This document shows positions 59,048 through 64,000 of a stretch of 64,000 nt of DNA, in pieces. The stretch lies in assembly GCA_944320995.1 (NCBI GenBank), contig CALUJQ010000010.1:1-64000 (forward strand), in the 5' to 3' direction. Made by a program: the position numbers and the translations under genes. Position 1 is the stretch's first letter; the number at the start of each line of letters is the position of its first letter. The notes beneath the pieces were generated by a model. That model searched no databases. It was not told the DNA's origin and was given only the letters and a program-made list of their open reading frames with translations. Source of the stretch: an uncultured Barnesiella sp. (lineage in GTDB: Bacteria > Bacteroidota > Bacteroidia > Bacteroidales > Barnesiellaceae).

Positions 59048-61945
59048 ATGAAAATCAAAAATCTCTTGTGCTTTATCTCGTTATGCCTTTTGTGGTTTCC
59101 GAGTAAAGCTCAACAATTCAGTGTAATGACCTTACATAACGGTGCGACGGTTTACATTTGGGAAGACAAAAGTCAGCCCGACGTATTCGGTATGATTTCA
59201 TTCAAAGTCGGCTCGGTTGACGACCCCGAACAATATACTGGTCTGGCCCACTACTTGGAACATGTCATGTTCAAGGGGACACAAACCATCGACGCCCTCG
59301 ACTGGGAAAAAGAGAAACCCATCTATGAACAAATCATTGCCAAATACGACGAACGGGCCGCATTGACCGACCAAGCCGCACGCGACGCCATAGATTTGGA
59401 AATCAACGAACTTACCCGCGAAGCCGCCCAATATGCCGCCGGCAACGAATTCTCGCTTCTGGTAGACCACATGGGAGGTAAAGGATTGAACGCCAGCACA
59501 GGATACGACCAAACGGAGTATCACAACTCATTCCCGCCTTCGCAACTCGAAAAATGGCTCGAGATCTACTCCGAACGGCTCATCGATCCCGTGTTCCGCG
59601 GATTCCAAACCGAATTGGAAGCCGTTTACGAAGAGTACAACATGTACAGCGACAACCGCAGTTCGAGACTGCAAGAGTTCATCTACGAACAAGCCTTTGG
59701 CGACCACCCCTACGCCCGTCCCATTATCGGGCTGGCCGAACATTTGAAAAACCCGCAACTGAGCAAACTCATCGACTTTTACAACACATGGTACGGGCCT
59801 CAAAACATGTCGATTATCTTGGTAGGCAACATCGATGCCAAAGAGGCTATACCCATGATTCGCGAGAAATTCGAGCGGGTACCCCGCCGGGCCGAAATCC
59901 ATCGGGAGAAAAAACCGGTACACCAGTTCAAAGGCCGCACCGAAAAAAGCGCAAAGATATTCTATTATCCCATGTTGGCCCTTATCTATAACGGAGTCCC
60001 CTCCAACGATAAGGACGAAATCGCATTGGAGATCTGCTGCGAGTTACTCTCCAACTCCCAAAGAACCGGTATACTCGACAAACTGCAACTCGATGGAGAC
60101 CTCATGAGCGTAGGCGCCGGACAGAACGCCATGCGCGATGCCGGTATCCTCATGATCAACGCAATCCCCTACTTCGACGCCAACCAGAACCGTTGGGATA
60201 GCCACAAAGCAGTAGAAAAATTACTCTTATCGACCTTGTCCCAGTTGCAAAACGGCGAGTTCGACGAAGCCACGCTCAACGCCATCAAACAAAACATGGT
60301 CCGTGAATACGACCTACAAATGGAGTCGAACGAAACCAAAGCCTACATTCTTGCGTCTCTTTTCAATACAGGGGCCGATCCCGCCGACATTATCAATTAC
60401 AAAGAGAAGGTAAATGCCGTAACCATCGACGAGGTAAAAGCCGTCGCCAAGAAATACTTTACCAACAACTACTTGGCTTTGAACATTCAAGAGGCCAAGC
60501 AACTCGACAACAAGAGCAAAAAACTGAAAAAGCCCGCCTACAAACCCATCGAAACCAAAAAAGGCGAAAAATCGGAATATGCCAAATGGGTAGAAAGCAT
60601 TCCCGTAACCATACCCGAAGTGAAATACTGCGACTTCAATTCCATTCAACAAAAGAAAATCAACACTCGCAGCAAACTCTTCTATAACTTCAACCCCGAG
60701 AACGACGTCTTCACCATGACCCTTAAATATGGTATCGGGACCAAGAAGATGCCCAAACTCGAATATGCCGTCGAATTGATGAACAATGCCGGCATGCTGC
60801 CCGACATCGAACCGCTCGCCTTCAAACGGGCTATGAGCGAACTGAATGCCAATTGCACATACGCCGTTGACGACAACTACATGTATGTGATGATGAGTGG
60901 CTATGAACGCGATTTGGTAAGAGCCTGCCAACTCCTCTCGAAACAGATCCTATTCCCCAAACTCGACGACAAACAGTTGCAAAGCCTCATCGGTAGTGCT
61001 TTCGGATCCCGCCAAATGGAAAAAGACGACATCAGCACGCTGGAGAACGCCCTCACCTCGTATGTCCTTTACAAAGATAGTTCGGACTACCTGCAACGAC
61101 TTCCCATCGACGACTTGATCACTCTCTCGATTACCGACTTGACGACCCAGTTCCAATCGGCTACCAACTACGAGTGCGAAATCTACTACACCGGTACGGC
61201 CCCCTTCGATGAAGTATATCAAGTATTGAGCCAAAACCTCCCGTTGAAGGCCCAAGAGATGCCCTCGACCTCGCCCGAGCTACGTCCCCGCGAACAATAC
61301 AGAGAGAATACGATCTTCTTCCTGCCCAATAGCAAGGCTACGCAAAGTAAAATATACTTCTTCATCGAAGGCCAACCCTTCGATGTAAAAGACGACATTT
61401 TCATCGAAGCTTTCTCAAACTACTTCGGTGCCGGATTCGGTAGCCTCGTACTCGACGAGATCCGTGAAAAGAGAGCCATGGCCTACACCTCCTACGGAGT
61501 TGTCACCACACCGGCCGTCGCCGGACGTAACAATTTGTTCCAAGGATTCATCGGGACACAAGGCGACAAAACCATCGACGCCATCGACATCTACATGAAC
61601 CTGTTGAACAATATGCCGGAAATGCCCGAACATTTCGACGTGGTAAAAACCAACATCAAAGAGTCTATCCTCAGTGCCAAACCGGGATTCCGTTCGGCTA
61701 GCGCCGTATATGAGGCATGGAAACGCAAAGGATATACCCAAGACCCGGCCATCGACAAGATGAAGAAAATCGAAACCCTCAAATTTGAAGACATTGTCAA
61801 CTACTACAACGAGAATATCAAAGGGAAACCCATCGTCATCGCTATCGTAGGAAACCCCAAAGACTTCGACGCCAAAGCCCTCGAAAAATATGGTAAAGTG
61901 GTGAAAGTGTCCGAATCGAGACTATTCTCCGACAACAGCTTCTAA
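59048..61945 (+). CDS. Secreted M16 (pitrilysin-type) metalloprotease
   Basis: The 965-residue protein has a signal peptide (MKIKNLLCFISLCLLWFPSKAQ) and two M16 halves. The first holds the inverted zinc motif HYLEH (68-72) with the third ligand Glu near 176 in ELEAVYEEYNM. The second half (about 500-965) lacks HxxEH and ends with the substrate-binding region DEIREKRAMAYTSYG near 810. Such enzymes clip peptides inside a closed chamber; the signal peptide places it in the periplasm. The length fits a fused PqqL- or pitrilysin-like enzyme. A terminator follows. Confidence 0.94.
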   Translation: MKIKNLLCFISLCLLWFPSKAQQFSVMTLHNGATVYIWEDKSQPDVFGMISFKVGSVDDPEQYTGLAHYLEHVMFKGTQTIDALDWEKEKPIYEQIIAKYDERAALTDQAARDAIDLEINELTREAAQYAAGNEFSLLVDHMGGKGLNASTGYDQTEYHNSFPPSQLEKWLEIYSERLIDPVFRGFQTELEAVYEEYNMYSDNRSSRLQEFIYEQAFGDHPYARPIIGLAEHLKNPQLSKLIDFYNTWYGPQNMSIILVGNIDAKEAIPMIREKFERVPRRAEIHREKKPVHQFKGRTEKSAKIFYYPMLALIYNGVPSNDKDEIALEICCELLSNSQRTGILDKLQLDGDLMSVGAGQNAMRDAGILMINAIPYFDANQNRWDSHKAVEKLLLSTLSQLQNGEFDEATLNAIKQNMVREYDLQMESNETKAYILASLFNTGADPADIINYKEKVNAVTIDEVKAVAKKYFTNNYLALNIQEAKQLDNKSKKLKKPAYKPIETKKGEKSEYAKWVESIPVTIPEVKYCDFNSIQQKKINTRSKLFYNFNPENDVFTMTLKYGIGTKKMPKLEYAVELMNNAGMLPDIEPLAFKRAMSELNANCTYAVDDNYMYVMMSGYERDLVRACQLLSKQILFPKLDDKQLQSLIGSAFGSRQMEKDDISTLENALTSYVLYKDSSDYLQRLPIDDLITLSITDLTTQFQSATNYECEIYYTGTAPFDEVYQVLSQNLPLKAQEMPSTSPELRPREQYRENTIFFLPNSKATQSKIYFFIEGQPFDVKDDIFIEAFSNYFGAGFGSLVLDEIREKRAMAYTSYGVVTTPAVAGRNNLFQGFIGTQGDKTIDAIDIYMNLLNNMPEMPEHFDVVKTNIKESILSAKPGFRSASAVYEAWKRKGYTQDPAIDKMKKIETLKFEDIVNYYNENIKGKPIVIAIVGNPKDFDAKALEKYGKVVKVSESRLFSDNSF

Positions 61946-61970
61946 TCAAACCATTACTTAAACTGTTCAC

Positions 61971-62010
61971 CAAACACGCCTCCGGGAGATTTTCCCCAGA
62001 GGCGTGTTTG
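61971..62010 (+). terminator. Rho-independent terminator of the M16 protease gene
   Basis: CAAACACGCCTC (61971-61982) pairs with GAGGCGTGTTTG (61999-62010) and the loop has a further G/C pairing. It lies 25 bases after the stop; the following T run is short. Confidence 0.82.
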
Positions 62011-62102
62011 TCCTTTCATACAGCAAGTTTCACTCCCGATTGGCCGGGTAAATTTTTTTTTGTACTTTTACCCCAAAAATATACGACTATCATTTTGTCT
62101 CG

Positions 62103-62414
62103 ATGAAATTCGACAAACACAAAATACTCGACTTTATCCGCCACCGGCTTTCCGTCGGGAAGTTGTTCCTTGCCATATTCGTCATTTTCATCATCTTTAT
62201 CGACGAAAACAGCTGTATCCAGCGCATAAAATACGACAACGAAATCAACAAACTCCGCCGGGAAATCGCAGCACAAAACGATACGACCGATTATTATAAC
62301 CGCCGTATCGAAGAGTTAAAGTCCGACAAAAACATCGTCGAACAGATTGCCCGTGAACAATACCTCATGAGCAAACCCGACGAAGATATTTACATCATCG
62401 ACTCCAAAGAATAA
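62103..62414 (+). CDS. FtsB/DivIC-like septum formation protein
   Basis: The 103-residue protein has a short cytoplasmic start, one membrane helix at about 18-35 (KLFLAIFVIFIIFIDENSCI) and a coiled coil at about 42-80, ending with the YLMSKPDEDIYIID tail typical of the family. It is a bitopic division protein that works with FtsL and FtsQ at the septum. A near -7 sequence TACTTTTA lies about 45 bases upstream. The next gene follows after 18 bases. Confidence 0.88.
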   Translation: MKFDKHKILDFIRHRLSVGKLFLAIFVIFIIFIDENSCIQRIKYDNEINKLRREIAAQNDTTDYYNRRIEELKSDKNIVEQIAREQYLMSKPDEDIYIIDSKE

Positions 62415-62432
62415 CCCATTAAATACACCGAC

Positions 62433-62777
62433 ATGAAACAGAATACTCGCAACATGCTTTTCATGGTATCGTCCATTGCCGTCATCATCGGGGCTGCCTT
62501 GCCTCTGTTCATGATTAAATTGCCGTGGGTTCCCTACCTTTATGCCTGCGGTGCTGCCGGCATGGCCATCTGCCGGCTCACATTCCGGTACAAAGGAAAA
62601 AACTTCCGATTGAAACGGCTGTTCCATATCGAGACCTTCTCGTCGCTCTTTCTGGTTGCCTCGTCCTATTTCATGTTCCGCAACGACCCCGATTGGATAA
62701 TGCTACTCACTGTCGCCGCCGCCTTGCAACTCTATACGGCTATCCTCATTCCCCGGGTCGCCAAGAAGGAGGACTAA
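62433..62777 (+). CDS. Small four-helix membrane protein
   Basis: I do not recognise a function. The 114-residue protein has four membrane helices (about 9-28, 33-47, 66-82, 86-104) joined by a basic loop (RYKGKNFRLKRL). Similar proteins follow divIC-like genes in Bacteroidales. It starts 18 bases after the divIC stop and is probably co-transcribed. A division or envelope role is only inferred from position. Confidence 0.7.
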   Translation: MKQNTRNMLFMVSSIAVIIGAALPLFMIKLPWVPYLYACGAAGMAICRLTFRYKGKNFRLKRLFHIETFSSLFLVASSYFMFRNDPDWIMLLTVAAALQLYTAILIPRVAKKED

Positions 62778-62880
62778 ACCGCCGGGTCGCCATGAGGCAA
62801 GCCAATCAAGGACAGATAACTAGCTACAAATAAAATAGATACATTATCCATTCCTCTTTTATCCTGAAATTTTTCAATGA

Positions 62881-62929
62881 TTTGTTTGTTTATTTACGAA
62901 ATTTTCGTAGATTTGCGAAGAAATCGTAA
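62881..62929 (+). promoter_or_regulatory. blaI promoter with two tandem operator dyads
   Basis: TTTG at 62885-62888, 19 bases, TAGATTTG at 62908-62915: a full Bacteroides promoter. Two dyads with the same plan, TTACGA-N5-TCGTAG (62894-62910) and TTGCGA-N5-TCGTAA (62913-62929), start 19 bases apart. The first fills the spacer and enters the -7 box; the second covers the end of -7 and the transcription start. They are the obvious binding sites for the BlaI-type repressor encoded next. Confidence 0.78.
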
Positions 62930-62943
62930 TTATTCTATCTCTC

Positions 62944-63306
62944 ATGGAAAAACTGACACACCAAGAAGAAGAAGTCATGCTCGTCATTTGGAACAAACGG
63001 CGGGGAATCATCAAGGATTTTTTGGAAGGACTACCCGAACCACGACCACCCTACACCACAGTCGCCTCGGTTGTAAAAAATCTGGATCGTAAAGGCTACC
63101 TGTCGAGTGAAAAAATAGGCAACACTTACCTCTATACTCCCCGCATCAGCCAAAACGAATACAAGAAAAAATTCCTGTCGGGAATTGTGAAGAGCTATTT
63201 TTCCGACTCATACAAAGAGATGGTCACCTTCTTTGCCCACGAAAAGAAACTGTCGGAGGAGGACCTGCGACAAATCATCGAAATCATCGAACGAGAGAAC
63301 AGTTAA
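62944..63306 (+). CDS. blaI: BlaI/MecI/CopY family repressor
   Basis: The 120-residue protein has the BlaI winged helix (LTHQEEEVMLVIWNKRRGII, then PYTTVASVVKNLDRKGYLSSEKIGNTYLY-type recognition helix and wing at about 36-66) and a C-terminal dimerisation part. Such repressors are inactivated by cleavage when a BlaR1 sensor detects a beta-lactam or other signal. It is followed after 27 bases by a BlaR1-type M56 protease gene. Tandem dyads lie in its promoter. No beta-lactamase gene is visible before the window end, so the response may not be to antibiotics. Confidence 0.93.
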   Translation: MEKLTHQEEEVMLVIWNKRRGIIKDFLEGLPEPRPPYTTVASVVKNLDRKGYLSSEKIGNTYLYTPRISQNEYKKKFLSGIVKSYFSDSYKEMVTFFAHEKKLSEEDLRQIIEIIERENS

Positions 63307-63333
63307 TCCACTTCTCAGAAAAAACAATAGTCC

Positions 63334-64000
63334 ATGAATTTGTTGTTCTACCTGCTGCAAGTACACATTGCACTCACCCTGCTCTATATCGCCTACCGGA
63401 CACTCTTTGCTCGCGACACCCACTTTGTGGCCCGGCGGCTACTGCTCCTCGGCATGCTCTTGTTTACGGTCTCCTATCCATTCTACCGCATTCTGCCTAT
63501 CGAAACCGCCTTGTCTGCCACGCTGCAATTCTCATTGCCCGAAGTACGGGTAGGACCGGGCACGGCATCAGACACAACCCCTTTCACCCCCTACACTTGG
63601 GTAGCATGGTGTTACACAGCCATCGTCTTGCTGCTGATGCTGCGCTCCACAATCGGAGTAATGTCCATTGCCGCGTTGCGAAAAAAAGGCAATCGGGTGC
63701 ACCTCGAAGGAGAATCCATCATTGCTTGCCCCGACAGGATTCAGCCCTGCTCGTTTTTCAAGTGGATATTCCTGCCAGCCTCGGCCATCGAAAATCCCGC
63801 AATCTATACCCCGATTATCAAACACGAGAAAGCACATATCCGGCAAATGCATTCGATTGATATTCTGCTGGCCGAAACCTTCGCCGCCCTCTGTTGGATA
63901 AATCCCGTGGCATGGTTACTGCTGAAAGAAGTTCGGCTCAATCTCGAATACATGGCCGACCGCGCCGCGCTGGACCATGAAACCGAAAAGAAATCGTACC
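63334..64000 (+). CDS. BlaR1-type M56 membrane metalloprotease (partial)
   Basis: The first 222 residues are present; the gene runs off the right edge. It has membrane helices at about 3-20, 36-55 and 88-112, then the M56 peptidase domain with zinc motif HEKAH near 174-178 (KHEKAHIRQMHSIDILL) and the third ligand in NLEYMADRAAL near 207. It senses a signal outside and cleaves the BlaI repressor encoded upstream. The Bacteroidota forms often carry a TonB- or carboxypeptidase-like C-terminal part, which would lie outside the window. Confidence 0.92.
   Translation, partial: MNLLFYLLQVHIALTLLYIAYRTLFARDTHFVARRLLLLGMLLFTVSYPFYRILPIETALSATLQFSLPEVRVGPGTASDTTPFTPYTWVAWCYTAIVLLLMLRSTIGVMSIAALRKKGNRVHLEGESIIACPDRIQPCSFFKWIFLPASAIENPAIYTPIIKHEKAHIRQMHSIDILLAETFAALCWINPVAWLLLKEVRLNLEYMADRAALDHETEKKSY

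Noticed and set aside
1..64000. CRISPR arrays, tRNA or rRNA genes, insertion sequences, integrases, prophage
   Set aside because: None seen. No regular direct repeats with spacers, no cloverleaf-like segments in the intergenic gaps, and no transposase or integrase motifs.

Overview
The window is a stretch of a Bacteroidales (phylum Bacteroidota) chromosome, probably a gut or oral lineage near Barnesiella, Coprobacter or the Muribaculaceae; genus cannot be fixed by eye. The evidence is direct: a SusC/SusD pair and a second TonB-dependent receptor, many lipoproteins, Bacteroidota-only families (DUF4834, DUF5689), a C-terminal type IX secretion sorting domain, mostly absent Shine-Dalgarno sequences, and repeated promoter matches to the Bacteroides pattern (TTTG near -33 and TAnnTTTG near -7). 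No tRNA, rRNA, CRISPR array, insertion sequence, integrase or phage gene was found. Base composition and codon use look even throughout.

Layout. 1-4167 (minus): a lipoprotein start, a DUF5689 lipoprotein and a TonB-dependent receptor, divergent from an endonuclease/exonuclease/phosphatase-fold protein (4721). 5972-9974: a bile-acid-symporter-like transporter, rmuC, a DUF695 protein and a BspA-type LRR lipoprotein. 10138-14446 (minus): yebC, pheT, and an RluA-type pseudouridine synthase. 14571-17833 (minus): a compact five-gene operon for a ubiquitin-like conjugation pathway (JAMM peptidase, E2-like, 67-aa acidic protein, E1-like, 124-aa membrane protein). 18026-19734: phosphatidylethanolamine synthesis (psd, pssA) and DUF4834. 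19782-22894 (minus): membrane protein, pepD, UPF0104 flippase-like protein. 23032-30154 (plus): rsmA, mgtE, acyltransferase, a sigma-54-type activator, lptE, a TPR-like protein, secG, a YwqG/DUF1963 protein. 30213-38597 (minus): bcp-recA, then a TetR-controlled tripartite ABC-2 efflux operon. 38796-48449 (minus): carboxynorspermidine-synthase-like dehydrogenase, pdxA, rlmN, ppiD-like foldase, CNNM/CorC protein, lptC, and a secreted C10 cysteine protease. 48668-55516 (minus): SusC, SusD and two surface-type lipoproteins. 56198-64000: coaX, an outer-membrane protein, an unknown secreted protein, an M16 protease, a DivIC-like protein, a small membrane protein, and a BlaI/BlaR1-type pair cut by the window end.

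Working together. LPS transport appears twice (lptE, lptC), with envelope folding and export (ppiD, secG) and phospholipid synthesis close by. The SusCD-lipoprotein operon next to a T9SS-tagged C10 protease and without glycoside hydrolases suggests peptide rather than glycan uptake. The most notable element is the E1/E2/JAMM operon at 14571-17833. It sits among housekeeping genes rather than in a visible defence island, has no recognisable diglycine ubiquitin-like protein, carries a 67-aa candidate partner, and has a strong inverted repeat over its predicted promoter. A second regulatory highlight is a pair of tandem dyads at the blaI promoter (62894-62929).
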